A stretch of DNA of 64,000 nucleotides from Limnephilus marmoratus (GCA_917880885.1 OU862922.1:25730627-25794626); one strand, 5' to 3'; shown: positions 32,176 to 43,619, numbered from the stretch's first letter. Notes: a model not told the origin generated them from the letters alone. Numbers and translations: made by a program.

Positions 32176-32268
32176 AATAATATATAATTTAACAAATTTT
32201 TTTCATCACTTTTAATGATTTTTTAAATGAGATGTTGAAGTTGCATGATTCTGAGTTGTCCCGTCACC

Positions 32269-33137
32269 TTTAAAAGTACCCAAAAAGCAAATTTTGTAGC
32301 TAAAAGGAAAATGAAATTGGTTGGAAATAAATTTAAGTTTTTATTTAACCTTCAAACCTTAAATTTATTTGCAGGTACTCAGAAAGAAACGTGTCTTCGT
32401 TTCCAAAACATTCAACTTCCTTCCAATTTATGGTCCTGAACGGACCCTGTCCCTTTATTATTCTCCTGGGCATGATTAACAGCAGACCTTCCCAAACAAA
32501 ACCTTCCAAGAACCTGAACCAATCGTTGTGAAGTGATCTCTGAGACACACGAGACGTCTTTAGAGAGACCGCTTGACCTTGGGACGCCCCCGAAAGTAGA
32601 AACAAAACCTCAAAACTTTTACTCTGAGGGAGGGAGTGAGACAAATACAAAACGTCGCTAAAAATCATAGTTTCCCTGACTTATTTGCGTACATTCCCTT
32701 ATCAAAGATATTTTTCTTTTAAAAAACAATCCCTTTAACGGTAACTTGGTTTTCAAAAGTTACATTCCAAAATCGAGAATAATAATTAGAGGCTTCTTTG
32801 GAAAAATATTTGTATGCGTAGTTAATGATAATTATGTACTCGTCCCCTTAGTTCGTATTTGTCCAACAGACCATTAGAAAATTTTCGGAATGAGAAGGTT
32901 TTCTTGCATTATTTCAATAAAATATTATGGTAGGTGTTTAATATAAAGCTTTTCCGTGAAGGTAAAGGTCTCATACATAAGTTTAAATAATTCTTTGTTA
33001 AGTGATTAAATATAATTTTTTGTACTTTATTTTTAATTTTAAAGTGGAGATTGAACAAAAACTAAAACGGTCTGTTGGACAAATAAGAATTGAGGCGACG
33101 TCGTGTAAAACTAATTTTGCCCTAACTAACCATGAAA
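32269..33137. other. No gene recognised
   Basis: Includes a somewhat GC-richer segment (32,380-32,660) with a 107-codon minus-strand frame that resembles no family I know and is within chance expectation. Confidence 0.45.
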
Positions 33138-33433
33138 TCTTTACATAGTATAAAATGAAGTCGCTCCCGCTTTATGTGCGCTTTGATCTTTTGAACTACG
33201 CAACGGATTTTCATGCGGTTTTCACTAATAGACGGAGTCATTCGAGAGGAAGGTTTATATGTATAATACATGCATATTAAGTAGAGAAAGGTCGAGAAAT
33301 TCAAGGATTCAATTCAGGCAGCGGGTAGCGGGCAGCTGGCAAGCGGGCGGTGTGAATTTGATATGTATGCAAATTAACAGATGGCGTTATAAAGGTTGGG
33401 TAAGCCACAGCAACGTGTTGCCGGGTCTGCTAG
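33138..33433 (+). mobile_element. Helitron-like non-autonomous element, copy 1
   Basis: Starts TCTTTACATAGTATAAAATG after an A and ends with GCAACGTGTTGC (5-bp stem hairpin), CCGGGTCTG and CTAG followed by T. This is the Helitron layout of 5' TC, 3' hairpin plus CTRR, and insertion between A and T. The body shares CGGATTTTCATGCGGTTTTC and GGCAAGCGGGCGGTGTG with copy 2. No Rep/helicase is encoded. Confidence 0.8.
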
Positions 33434-36400
33434 TATTTAATAAATAACAAAATCAGAGTGTGCAATTCTCACGCGGTAGAAGTGAAACCTTCAGAAAATT
33501 AAAGTAGACAAGAGTGGAAAGGCAACGAAGCACCGCACAAACAGGAGACCGAATACACTATCTCATTCCCTCGCAGGCTAAATCGTATAGACAAGTGTTT
33601 GTCTCTTTTTAGTGTTATTTATCTATTTTTCGTGTCATCGAGTTTCAAATCTCAACGGTGCCAAAGAAGTTTTCACTTCAAAAACAGCATTTTGATTGAC
33701 TTAAAATTATTTAATAAATCCCCTCCTTGGCCTTTACGTCCCCCTAAGATTAATACAATCCCCTGGGAGGCAATATGGTCTACTTTGAGAACCACTGCTT
33801 TAACCTCTATAATATGTTTATTCGTAGAGCCGTATTTCGTTTCATGTTTATGTCCAAAGCGTTATTTGATTCATGTTTATGTCGGACGCGGTATTCCGGT
33901 TTATGTGCAAAATGCTTAACAATATTCAGTCAGAACGAAAATAAAATACAAACAGTTTCTCCTACATTACTTATACAATCGGTTACAATTCTCTCGGTCC
34001 TTTTCGGTGCCGTGGGGTGAGGTCGAAGAATGAGATCGATAACGAAACGTTAATTTCAGAGTTCATAGAATAAGGGAATTAAATAAAATATCAAACAAAC
34101 TATCTATGTTCGGATGAAATTGAAAGAAAAATTCAACCAATCATTTTTTGAGATTTGTATCCTTTTCTGAAAACACGTGCTTCGTAAAAATCCAAATAAC
34201 AATCGAATAAAATAAAATCTTTAGTTTTTCTTTTTCTTTACATATTTATTTTGGTGTCGTATTTATTTTCAAGCATGATCTCATGGCCTCTTTCATCATG
34301 AAAGCATTTTCAAACGGAGACTGGACCATGACTAAGCAAAACCTAAATAAATAATTTTCTTTCAAATACGTATTTAACAAATGTGAAGTCGCCAATAAAT
34401 TTCAATGCGATAATGTATAAAATTTTCTAAAGGTTTCATTAATTGTATTTTGGACGGTAGACGACCGTACATACAATAATAATAACATATTTTTATGCTG
34501 ATCTCGTTTATATAGATGCGACTGAGAAACTGCCATCGTGGCACATGTTTTTCGTTTCCAAATTGGAAATGATTGTGTGAAGAATTCAGATAAGCAAAAG
34601 TAAATATGTCCTTAACGTATACAGCCTTACTAAAAAAAACCACAGCACGGCCGATAAGTTGTGTTGCTGCAGCAACATGAATAAAACAAAAATACACTAA
34701 AACACGATAACATTACTAATAAGATTTGTTCTTAAAATGTATTTTAAATCTGGCAACAATGTAATTTTTCATAGTGTACATAATAAAGTGATTGTTTTCC
34801 TACAGAACCGCTAGGTGGCGGCGCCTGCGCATTCGTCATTCGCGTTGAAACCGCCAAAAAAAAATTCACTCCGCGGATGTGTGTGTAATATTACACAAAT
34901 ATGATCGTAATATCTATTAATATGACTAATTCACTTTTACATTCGCATAATTGATACGTTTACCGTGTTTTTTGTGGTTTTTAATAAGTTTTAGTCAAGT
35001 TATAATAACAATAATCATACTTTGAAAATTGAAATGTCAAAAAGTATTTTATGTAAAACATGAAAATTCAAATTTACATTTAAAGGATTTTATTTTATGA
35101 GAATTTATAAAAGTGGTATATTTTTAAATATTAATATTTAATACATGTTTATCAATGAAATTAACGTCTTTAGAGTTGCAAGAAATCTGTTATAAAAGTC
35201 GGTATTATTTTTTTTGGTTAGTTTTTTGGCAATAAAAAAACTTTGAAACTTTTAATTATTTTTTTGTTGTATGCACGAGGAAAAAGTGAGGTGACAGTTT
35301 CGTTCCAAATTCATTATATAAAAGGACTGTATTTTTTTAATTTTGTTTTTTTATAAATTTCTCTACACTTTTATCAAATATGTTTTGGTAAAAAAAAATC
35401 CATTTTATTCTGCTTTTGAATCTTAAATGGCAGTTTTTTTAAACTAAAGTGTATTTCAATTACACAAATCTAAAATGTAATTTTATCTTGTTTTCATAAA
35501 TGGTATTTGTTTTTACGACACCTTCAAAAATAAGAAATATATAGAACATTCAAAATACTTTGGAAAAATTCCAAATTTCGTTCAGACGTCAATAATAAAA
35601 CAGAGATAAACTACCCTCTCAGGCCGTGTAAACCACGTGTATTTTTTTCCATGAACAATTTTTTAATTAGTAATGTTTTCACATCCGCGGCCGTTTGTCA
35701 ATTGAATAAAATTTTCACTGGGTTTTTTTACTAAAAAAGTTTTTTTACTAAGGCTGATGATATTTTAAAGAGAGATGTTTTAATTTTAATTTTCAATTGA
35801 TTTCACGAACTGATTTTTAAAGAAATCAGACACTTAATCAGAATTTTCACTGCTCTATGGTAGTATTATAATAGCCTTCGTGAACAAATATTTGTTACCT
35901 ACCTACTTAGTTATAATCTGATGGGTACGGAATGTACGGTTGAAATGTAAGAATCTGACTTAGAGTACAACTCTGACGCCGCGCGATATTAAACCATCGG
36001 TGAAGGTGAAGTTCGGACTTGAGCTACTATCGTAATATAACCGAATAAACACAAGTAACTAATAATGCCAAAGATGGCGCCACTTACGTTAACAGCTAGC
36101 ATGAGGCACGTCGGCTGGCAAGCGTAAGTACTCTTGGATTTGAATTTTCAATATTTTCATTAATCTATCCAGTCTGGATACGGATGATAGTTTGTAACTA
36201 AGCTACTGACGTATCGCCCGCCGCCGCAAGTCTTAGCAGCAAACACCTGTGGAGCGGGTTTTTAACTGCTAGTTTATAATAATTCTTGACCGTTTTTCCT
36301 ACAAAGTTTCACGATGCGAAAGTCGCTTTCTAAAATATACATAAATAATACCAGTTTTTTTAAAACTTTTCGTCGTATATTTTATATAATGATTATCTCA

Positions 36401-37150
36401 GTATCAATTCATAAGTCCGACAAACAAAGTTTCTCGCAACAACACTGTCGCAGGGTTTCATCCAAAAAAATTACAACGCTCCATTTGTTTTTACCGCAAT
36501 TTTCTGTTCAAACCCCGCTTTTTTTTACTTTTGGCTAGTCGCAATATTATTATTATATCTCAAGATGACGTGCTTATTTCTAATATCGGTCAAGGTTACG
36601 CCATTGTTTCCAAAACACTGAGAACTTAACTGTCAAATCTTTGCTTAGCGGTGTCATCACTTAGGCATTGCCTCTCAGTCTTTGCGTCGGCTCAATGTCA
36701 AAAACATCCTTTCATAATGACAGTTAGCCGAGTATTTCGGCTTTTGCGTAATGTCAGAAGAGACGAGTACAATGGATCCCAAAATAGGACCCCTTTCTAC
36801 CAGGGATGTAAGAAACAATAACATTTTAAGACATCTTTATTTTGTTGACATTCAAAGAGAAATTCATTTTCTGAAAAGTGAATGATATGTTTTCTTTATT
36901 AATATGTCGAAGAAAAACATATCTACAGCGATATTAAAAAAATATATATACCTCTATCCTACTCGTTGGTACTTACTACTTTTTCATTATACTTATCACT
37001 TATTACTTCACACACATTCAAACACAGTCATTAAAAACTGTCTTTTGATGCTAGGTGTCAACCTACTTCAGCAAGTAAATTCACTTGATGGTGCCATTGT
37101 GAGTTACCCTGATGTACGAGTGAGGCATGGAATTGGCAGAGGAAGGATAA
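33434..37150. other. Longest repeat-poor stretch; no gene proven
   Basis: About 3.7 kb without recognised mobile elements. It includes a candidate first coding exon at 36,065-36,123 followed by a GTAAGT donor, and a GC-richer block at 34,805-34,860. If any host gene lies in or near the window, this is a plausible location, but there is no homology support. Confidence 0.4.
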
Positions 37151-37154
37151 AAGT

Positions 37155-37978
37155 AGACTGAATGCTGTAGAAATGAAATCCTTGAGGCGTAAGTGTGGTA
37201 AAACCATGCATAATCGTATGAGAGACGTGGAGATCCGCAAAGTATGCAAGGCTGATGTAAGCGTAATGACTAAGATTAAGAAAAAGATGGTTTGGGCATG
37301 TAGAGCGAATAAATGAGGAAAGGAATGTAAGGATAATATATGACGCAAATGTGAATGGTAGAAGAAGTTGGGGACGTCCGAGGAAAACATGGCACGACCA
37401 AGTGAATCAGCTACTTGATTTCGGGCCGTGTCGAGTCAGAATAATAGGAGACGGCCGGCGTAGTCCAGCGGTAAGGCTCTTGACTCGCACACCGAAGGTC
37501 GCGGGATCAAATCCCGGCGTATTTGATTAATTTGTGTTATTTCACAATTTATTCATTTAAAATAATATTTAGTATATTTAGTATATTTCCAAAGTGGAAG
37601 ATACTCTTAGTATCGCCCTGGTGTAAGACCACCATTCAGAATTGAAACGTTGCTTGAAATGGCATTAGCCGTGTTTGGTGACCAGATCTGAATAGCCAGG
37701 TACTTCCCCACCTTCCTCTTCCCTATCTCCTTCCCCTCCCCACTTCCTTCAGCCTCACAACATACCCCAATTGGGGATGCCATAGTCTCACTGGCTTCAG
37801 ACGGGAGCAGTTGGGACTCTTGTGCGATATTCATATAAAAAAGGAGAGCATGTATGAGACGATGTATGAATATGAACGAGGCAAGGAGTGTGTGCCAAGA
37901 TCGAGTTGTTTAGCGGTCCGTCTTCTTTGCCTACCCCTGCGGAAAACGGCGTGACGGTTAGTAAGTTAGTTAGTTAGA
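37155..37978 (+). pseudogene. RTE-like LINE 3' end, split by a SINE
   Basis: Codons with LNAVEMKSLRRKCGKT and RDVEIRKVCKADV, then a degraded MVW-CRAN segment, encode the usual C-terminal region of RTE-like LINEs (EMKxLRRxxG...R...WFGHVERM). After an insertion (37,449-37,838) the 3' UTR resumes: TGAACGAGGCAAGGAGTGTG, GTGACGGTTAG and a GTTAGTTAGTTAG tail. Short-repeat tails in place of poly(A) are typical of RTE elements. Frameshifts and stops occur. Confidence 0.78.
37449..37838 (+). mobile_element. tRNA-headed SINE, family A, copy 3 (nested in LINE tail)
   Basis: Most complete copy: head GTAGTCCAGCGGTAAGGC, then GGTCGCGGGATCAAATCC (B-box); body with ATCGCCCTGGTGTAAGACC and GTTTGGTGACCAGATCTG; end GACGGGAGCAG...GATATTCATATAAAAAA. 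The 47.9-kb LINE copy lacks it, confirming both borders. Confidence 0.85.
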
Positions 37979-38011
37979 TGCGTGTACATACCCAGCATTG
38001 TTAGCACTCAG

Positions 38012-38180
38012 ACTTTTTTTTTTGAAGAAACACGAAAATTCCCGGGTTACGAATAACCCGACAATATTTGAAAATCTCCTACTACCACCACAGTGAAAAT
38101 GTTGCTTTGAGTCGTGATGGAAGACACGGAACGCCTGGGTGGGACCTAATCGCGATGCCCACTTAACCACTGACCGGTCA
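38012..38180 (-). mobile_element. tRNA-derived SINE, family C, copy 2
   Basis: Complement of copy 1: head with CAGTGGTTAAGTGGGCATCG and GGTGGGACC..., core CCATCACGACTCAAAGCAAC, GGGTTATTCGTAACCCGGGA near the end, then a T/A-rich tail. The B-box is decayed. Confidence 0.78.
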
Positions 38181-38189
38181 ATTTAAATC

Positions 38190-38814
38190 GGCTATTCTAA
38201 ATAAATTCATTTAACGTTTATTTAGCATTCTATCGATAAATAGAAAAAGGTTTCTGGAGATGAAACAATATTGAATAAAGAGGAATAGAAGTCTTAATTC
38301 TATTAACAACAAAAAAAAACATTTAACATCAAAAAATTGTGACCAAACAAACATCGAAGGAACAGTAAAAGAAAATTTATAATTTTATGAAAAATCGGTA
38401 AAGGATTCACTGTTATTTACGATATATCAGAAAGTTCTGAAGAATTAATACAAATATTGAGAATGAACAAAAATCTAAGGGACAAAATGCATCCCTATCT
38501 GTGTTTATTTAGGCAACGAAACACTCGCAAGGGATGGCAGGGATTTGAATAACGTGAACAGATTAAAGTTAATTTCTCTTTCCTGCAGAATGTAGCAACT
38601 TTCGACCTGAATTACTGTCGCCGGTGATTGCTGTCGTTAGATTTAATTACGGTTGAGTGAAATAATAAACGTAGGACATTAGGCAAACGTCATAACTGCC
38701 TAAATATCAACGCTGCCGTGGCCGATACAGGCTACACGCCCGCGCGAATTACATTTTGAATTGAATGCTGGCAAAATCAATTATTAAATAAATTATTTAA
38801 TGAAGAATATTGAA
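38190..38814. other. No gene recognised
   Basis: AT-rich sequence before the PLE codons. Nothing identified. Confidence 0.4.
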
Positions 38815-38819
38815 TAAAA

Positions 38820-38956
38820 TCTCCCTTCTAATATTAAACCAGCTTTTTATAAAAGAAATAATATCGGTAATTTTTTGAGAAATACTAAAGATAAAGACTA
38901 TAAATTGACTAATTCCGGAATATATAAACTCAAATGCAATGATTGTCCCTCATTTT
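38820..38956 (+). pseudogene. PLE protein, segment before the GIY-YIG domain
   Basis: An open stretch of ~45 codons with LPSNIKPAFYKRNN and a Cys pair in KLKCNDC. This is the linker/zinc-like segment that precedes YIG in PLE proteins (SGIYKLxCxxC). It ends at the insertion point. Confidence 0.75.
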
Positions 38957-39942
38957 TAAACGACTTCGAAAAGGAGGAGGTTCTCAATTCGACTGTATTT
39001 TTTTAAAAAAAAATTTTTATGTTTGTTACCTCAGAACTTTCGACTGGGTGAACCGATATTGATGATTTTTTTTTATTATTTGAAAGCTGGTGCTTCCCGT
39101 GTGGTCCCATTTTAATTTGGTCTAGTTCTGACAATGGCATCCATGAGAAAATCATATAAGTCTTAAATTTGCATCAAGTATGTGCGCGACAAATGGACGA
39201 ATAACTCAATATTACGCCAACCGATTTCGATGATTCTTTTTACATTGGAAAGGATGCACTTCAAGGGTACTTTGATGAGAGTTTGGTTAGGTTCTGATTA
39301 TGGGATCCATGACAAAGTAACGGAACTCTCCAATTCTGAAGAACAAATTTACGATACTCGGCCTAATCTTAATCGAATTAGTTAGTGTACTTCAGATTCA
39401 CTAAAAATCAAAAAATAAACAAAAATTTTAACAAAACAAAAAAAACGACTTCAAAAAATGCACTAAAAAGTAAAAAAATAATTTCGTATTCTTCTACAAC
39501 TTTATAATCAACTTACCTTTTCTACTCATCAATATGTAGGTACGATTGTTATTTTTGGAGTCGGTGTCAACCAAGTTACCCGCGGCCCGGCGTGTTCACT
39601 TGCTCCTCTCCCGCCGACACCGACTCCAAAAATAACAATCGTACGTACATATTGATGAGTAGAAAAGGTAAGTTGATTATAAAGTTGTAGAAGAATCCGA
39701 AATTATTTTTTTACTTTTTAGTGCATTTTTTGAAGTCGTTTTTTTGTTTTCTTAAAATTTTTGTTTATTAATAAAAATGATTAACGTTTTTAAAAAACAG
39801 AGGTTTCAAGTATACTGCATATCCTGCTGATGAAACTTATGGTTTGAATTTTTTTTTGATAATTTTTATTAATAATAATGGCGTAAATAAAGTTCGTGTT
39901 ATCATTTGAAATTGAATTTTTTAATTTAAATTTATACATTTT
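38957..39942. mobile_element. ~980-bp insertion in the PLE, with long inverted repeat
   Basis: Begins AAACGACTTCGAAAAGGAGG and contains TTCGACTGGGTGAACCGAT, a module I recall as widespread in arthropod DNA (memory only). A long inverted repeat (39,413-39,568 with 39,615-39,775) lies near the middle. The candidate duplication CATTTT (38,951-38,956, 39,937-39,942) bounds it. No coding sequence. Class unknown. Confidence 0.65.
39413..39775. repeat. Long inverted repeat (~156-bp arms, 46-base loop)
   Basis: Arms contain TTTTTTGAAGTCGTTTTTTT, CTTTTCTACTCATCAATATG and ATTTTTGGAGTCGGTGTC and are almost perfectly complementary. The loop is GC-rich (CCCGCGGCCCGGCGTG). Confidence 0.85.
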
Positions 39943-40240
39943 ATATAGGAAAAACAACTCGTAATTTGAAATCAGAATAAAAGAACATTTAAGATGTCTT
40001 AATAATAATAATTTTCCTGAGTTCGCTAACCATGTCATTGAAAATAACCGTAGTTTTGAAAAAATACAGGGATAAATATTCTTCATATTAATCATAAAGG
40101 AAAACGTTTAGATAACTTAGAAGCCTTGGAAATTAAAAAAAAAACCCTTAAAAATAATGAATCTATTATCAACAAACAAAAAATATTGTCTTATAACCCA
40201 ATTATGGATTTGTTCCCCTACCCACCCACTCTACATTAAC
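39941..40240 (+). pseudogene. PLE GIY-YIG endonuclease remnant
   Basis: YIGKTTRNLK is followed, after a one-base frame change, by IRIKEHLRCLNNNNFPEF and ANHVIENNRSFEKIQ. A stop and shift intervene, then NILHINHKGKRLDNLEALEI and a K-rich end with SYNPIMDLF and a stop. YIG, the R...EH pair, the H/N in ANHV and the E in LEALEI are the catalytic signature of PLE GIY-YIG nucleases, which nick target DNA. At least two frameshifts make it non-functional. Confidence 0.85.
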
Positions 40241-40347
40241 ACCTACCCACCCACTATATATTAAAACTAGCAACGGCTCCACCCCTATCATAAGAAACAT
40301 TGTTACCATCCGTACTTCGAAACTGTCAAAATTAGTATACGCTTGCC

Positions 40348-40379
40348 CTGAAGAAGGAACGTTTGTTCTGAAACCGACC
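40348..40379 (+). ncRNA. Hammerhead-like motif P1
   Basis: CTGAAGA, A, stem GGAAC/GTTCT with loop GTTT, GAA, then ACCGACC (the palindrome is mutated). It lies ~110 bases after the PLE stop codon, the part of PLEs where hammerheads have been described. Probably inactive. Confidence 0.4.
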
Positions 40380-40489
40380 GGATTTACTGATTATAAAAGT
40401 GGTTTAAACAAAGTTGAATTGTTTCATTTATCTATAATGGATAACCATAAAGTTATAGCTTCATTCAAAAATATAAATTATTTATTTTT

Positions 40490-40665
40490 ATTTTTTAAAA
40501 ATAAATTAAGACAATATTAATCGATCAAAAATCTAAAAAAAGAAAAATGAGAAAAAGATACGGTCACATCTGGGGTTCGAACCCAAGACCTTTGCCTTGC
40601 CGGGGCGCAACTCTACCAACTGGCCAATGTGTCTCCATCGGATTCGATCATATTTAACATATATC
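40490..40665 (-). mobile_element. tRNA(Ala)-like-headed SINE, family D
   Basis: The minus strand reads GACACATTGGCCAGTTGGTA, a stem-loop with loop CCGGCAA (anticodon position GGC, Ala-like), then GGGTTCGAACCCC (B-box/T-arm) and ATGTGACC, which pairs with the 5' ACACAT. D-arm pairing is poor. It continues into GTATCTTTTTCTCATTTTTC, as in the other D copies. A SINE head is a better fit than a working tRNA gene. Confidence 0.7.
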
Positions 40666-40914
40666 ATACTTCGACTGTTTGGTAAAGAACGAACATCTGA
40701 TTACTTACATTGCTTACATTTAGGTATATATACCGTAGACAGAATATTCTCCGTAGAGTAGGTAGTCATTTTAATAATGAGTTTGATAGAGTATGGACAG
40801 AAGATTCCTTAAGAAAATTTCAAAAATTTGGTTACTGAAATTTGCGATGGCCAGCATTCAGAAAGGTTTGACTTTTTTTCTTAAGCTTTGAACTTACTTT
40901 TTTAGGTATATACT

Positions 40915-41035
40915 ATAATAATATTGTTCAATTTAAAAAAAAACTTTATATTTGTGAACAAGTTCTACTATGTAATTACTATCATGCGTAACAGCTGTTT
41001 CGCCTTCTGAAGGCATTATCACACTGTATGTGCCT
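40915..41035. repeat. Foldback repeat, family F, copy 3 (one arm)
   Basis: ATAATATTGTTCAATTTAAA, GAACAAGTTCTACTATGTAA, AACAGCTGTTTCGCCTTC and TGAAGGCATTATCACA match the left arm and centre of the 20.3-kb copy. The other arm is missing. Confidence 0.65.
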
Positions 41036-41054
41036 ACTCTTAGGTAACTTTAGA

Positions 41055-41138
41055 TTTTTTTTACATTAACTCCACACAGGAGGCCTTGAGTAAAATAATT
41101 TCACTCAGGGCCTATGTCATCTGGGATGTTGTGTGAAG
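41055..41138 (-). mobile_element. SINE-like retroposon, family B, copy 4 (tail only)
   Basis: T8 followed by ACATTAACTCCACACAGGAG and the ATAATTTCACTCAGGGCC palindrome region. It is cut where LINE sequence begins. Confidence 0.7.
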
Positions 41139-41690
41139 GGTCTTTTGAGGAGAGGTCTTGAAGAGACCCATGTTGTAGGAAGGAGGAAACACAGAGGCCG
41201 GCAAATCATTCCCAAATCAGTCGAAGAAACGACCCGTTCTCATGTGAAAAATGTCACCCGTGTACAAATGTTGGGCACGCGTTTGGCGTGTTTTCCGACT
41301 ATGCACCGGTGCTGAAGGGATCAATGACGCTAGTTCCTCGAAGCATCTTCCATTTTAATACCGGTAGAACAAGGATAGCATTCCCACCCGACGCCTGTGT
41401 TCTAAAGATTGCAATTCGTCTGTTAAGATGGGAGAAATCTATTAGGCGGATCGCCCGTTTTTGCACAGAGTCGAGAGTATTTTTCAGGTATTTTGGAGCT
41501 CCAGACCAGAGGTGGCTGCCAAATTCAACCGTGGGGCGCACTTGTGATTTGTACAGGGTTAGCAGTTGTGTACTACTAAAGTATCTGCGGGCCCTGTACA
41601 GTTCGCCCAGTTTTTGGGAGGCTAACTTTACTCTGGCTTCGATGGAGGCCCCATACCTGAGCTTAGATAGGATTTTGTAGCGCTATATTA
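41139..41690 (-). pseudogene. CR1/Jockey-like LINE fragment, minus strand
   Basis: Minus-strand codons from 41,690: ASIEARVKLASQKLGELY, RARRYFSSTQLLTLYKSQ, VRPTVEFGSHLWSGAPKYL, LDSVQKRAIRLIDF. After a stop and frame change comes a C-terminal VFPPSYNMGLFK block near 41,150. These follow the RT thumb in CR1/Jockey-type elements. The catalytic part is absent. Confidence 0.85.
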
Positions 41691-41699
41691 TCAGGATAT

Positions 41700-42112
41700 G
41701 TTATAATCCATTGTGTTCATGTGCTATTATTTGAGTAATTCCCATCGCTGCGTGCAATAGATTTCAGAAGTATAATATTTTCAGGATTTAATCAAAATCG
41801 AGCAAAAATGCTTTGAAAATAATGAATGGAGTAGGATTTTCAATTCATATTTCGACGCCCCTACGGCGGAGCACAAGAGAAATGTTCCAATTAATCAATC
41901 ACTTCAAAATATTATATTTGACTTATTATTTTGTTGAAAATTGCTTTGGTGGAAGATAATTTACAGCATTTTTTTTATTTTATTCACGAAAAAATAGTTA
42001 AAAAGCGAAGCCGGTCTCAAGTCTCAAAGTCCCTGAAATAATTTTCGTAAATTGCGTTTGTACTTATGGACGGTGGACACATTTCAATTAAATTAAAAAA
42101 TAATGATTCGTG
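41700..42112. other. No gene recognised
   Basis: No identifiable features. Confidence 0.45.
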
Positions 42113-42121
42113 AAAACGGTA

Positions 42122-42424
42122 TTTTTTACATTAGCTCCACAAAGGAGGACCTGAGCAGTAGCGTAGCTACCGCCGTATCAGCCGTATCAATGATACGGGG
42201 CCCCCGGGCTACAGAGGCCTTTTGTTTCTTTGGTGAGAAATCTTTATCCTTCATTAGGGCCCCCCAACTAATTTTGATACAGGGCCCCTCCAAGGCACGC
42301 TACTCTACTGGCCCTGAGGAAAATAATTTCCCTTAGGGCCTAAGTCATCTTAGAGGATGCTGTATGGAGGGTATTTTTAAGGAATGGAAGATTATGAGGA
42401 TCAGGGTCCAGGAGTGACAGACGT
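42122..42424 (-). mobile_element. SINE-like retroposon, family B, copy 5, split by a hAT MITE
   Basis: T6 then ACATTAGCTCCACAAAGGAG at 42,122; the body resumes with CCCTGAGGAAAATAATTTCC at 42,312 and ends near GGAGTGACAGACGTATG. The interruption is the 155-bp element listed next. Confidence 0.78.
42156..42310. mobile_element. hAT-type MITE, 155 bp, nested in a SINE
   Basis: The ends CAGTAGCGTAGC and (complement) CAGTAGAGTAGC match each other and resemble hAT termini. Flanks GACCTGAG (42,148-42,155) and GCCCTGAG (42,311-42,318) form an 8-bp duplication with one mismatch. ATACGGGGCCCCCGGG-type GC-rich blocks lie inside. No coding sequence. Confidence 0.85.
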
Positions 42425-42439
42425 ATGTTAAATAATAAA

Positions 42440-43470
42440 ATAGATAGTCCCGAATGGCATCCGTCATTGGTTTAAATGTTCTAACGAGGCGTACCAGGCA
42501 CATTACGCTTCTTCATGTAGAAGCCGACAACACTAATTCAGCAAATAACTCACCTTGCGCAATCACGTCATGTATACCCACCACGAAAAATTACTGCACG
42601 AAGACAATTTTCATGATTTCTTTTCATACAAAACTAATTTATTAAATTACTTGATATAAATTATTTTAAAACTACTCACTCTTAATTATTAATTAAACTT
42701 TAATCAATAATCAATTACCATTCGTGAGCAAATAACTCTCAATTCCAAATTTCTCTATAAACTTCCACACACTTTCTTCCTTTTTATACTATGAGACACA
42801 TTCATCAGTTAAGATTTAAGATCAGTTCTCGAAATTATCTACTGATATTCTATGGACTTTGGAAATAGATACAATAACCATACAATAATGTAATATTTGC
42901 CTTATAACTTGTATTATAATGTAGGTACTTTATATGTCTTTTTTTTACAAATAAATAAATAACGTATTCAATAGGTCCGAATTTAAATTATAGCAGCACA
43001 AATCCTTTTATAAAGTTATTCATTGGCGGTGAATTGGACGTGACACATAAAATTGAATACTTCGAAGCATGCATGATTTATGATTTATATCTACAAATGG
43101 CAATAGCATGCATATCGTTCATAGATATCACTACATTTTCTGTATACGCATGATTTGGCATACAGGTAGGCATTATATAGGCTGTAGAGCCTGAATCCAT
43201 TTTCAAACGTAGAATTGAATTCAGATTAGATTTTCGGAGATTCAAATTTGATGGGAAGGAGGTGAGTATTATTCCAAATAGGAACATGTCGTTTTCCTTT
43301 CATTTGCGATGTTTTAAAAACCTTCAAAAAATTCAATAAATTTCTCGCAAGGATCTAGTTTCCTCGATCAGCCTTATGTTAATGATTATACCTGCAAATT
43401 TGAAGAGATGCTTTTATGTAAGGCTGACTTCTAATGAAACCAGACTCCGAAGGATTATTAAGAGGCCCGG
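42440..43470. other. No gene recognised
   Basis: AT-rich unique-looking sequence. Confidence 0.45.
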
Positions 43471-43529
43471 TTTATATGAAGGACGAAAATTAGATGCCGG
43501 TAGCTCTTTCCAAACACGAGCTGACTTAA

Positions 43530-43612
43530 GCCGCCGCTACCCGAATTTATACCGATTTCTTACATATCTCCCTTAAACACGTTAAGTTTTAAGGCTCTTA
43601 AAAAAATATATG
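43530..43612 (+). repeat. Repeat shared with 29.2 kb
   Basis: Matches the complement of ~29,176-29,260: ATACCGATTTCTTACATA and CTCTTAAAAAAATATATGTT. Class unknown. Confidence 0.5.
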
Positions 43613-43619
43613 TTATTTT

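Larger units (their letters stand above)
31813..32268. mobile_element. Inverted-repeat element Q, copy 1, with PLE hairpin inside
   Basis: The terminal inverted repeats (GGTCCCATGACAAC and complement GGTGACGGGACAAC, then AGAATCATGCAACT) are ~30 bp. Flanks TGAAAAGT / TTAAAAGT could be an 8-bp duplication with one mismatch. The centre is a large PLE-like hairpin (31,920-32,180) absent from the 179-bp relative at 52.4 kb. Confidence 0.6.
38815..40480 (+). mobile_element. Penelope-like retroelement 3' half, interrupted by an insert
   Basis: Codons before 38,951 (FYKRNNIGNFLRN and SGIYKLKCNDCPSF) and after 39,942 (YIGKTTRNLK, then IKEHLRC and FANHVIENN) are the two halves of a PLE C-terminal region with its GIY-YIG nuclease. 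They are separated by ~980 bp flanked by CATTTT on both sides. The 3' tail has a hammerhead-like motif (40,348-40,379). The RT half is missing. Confidence 0.82.

Noticed and set aside
40560..40640. Functional tRNA-Ala gene
   Set aside because: T-arm and anticodon loop are tRNA-like, but the D-arm does not pair properly. The sequence also continues into a SINE body shared with two other loci.
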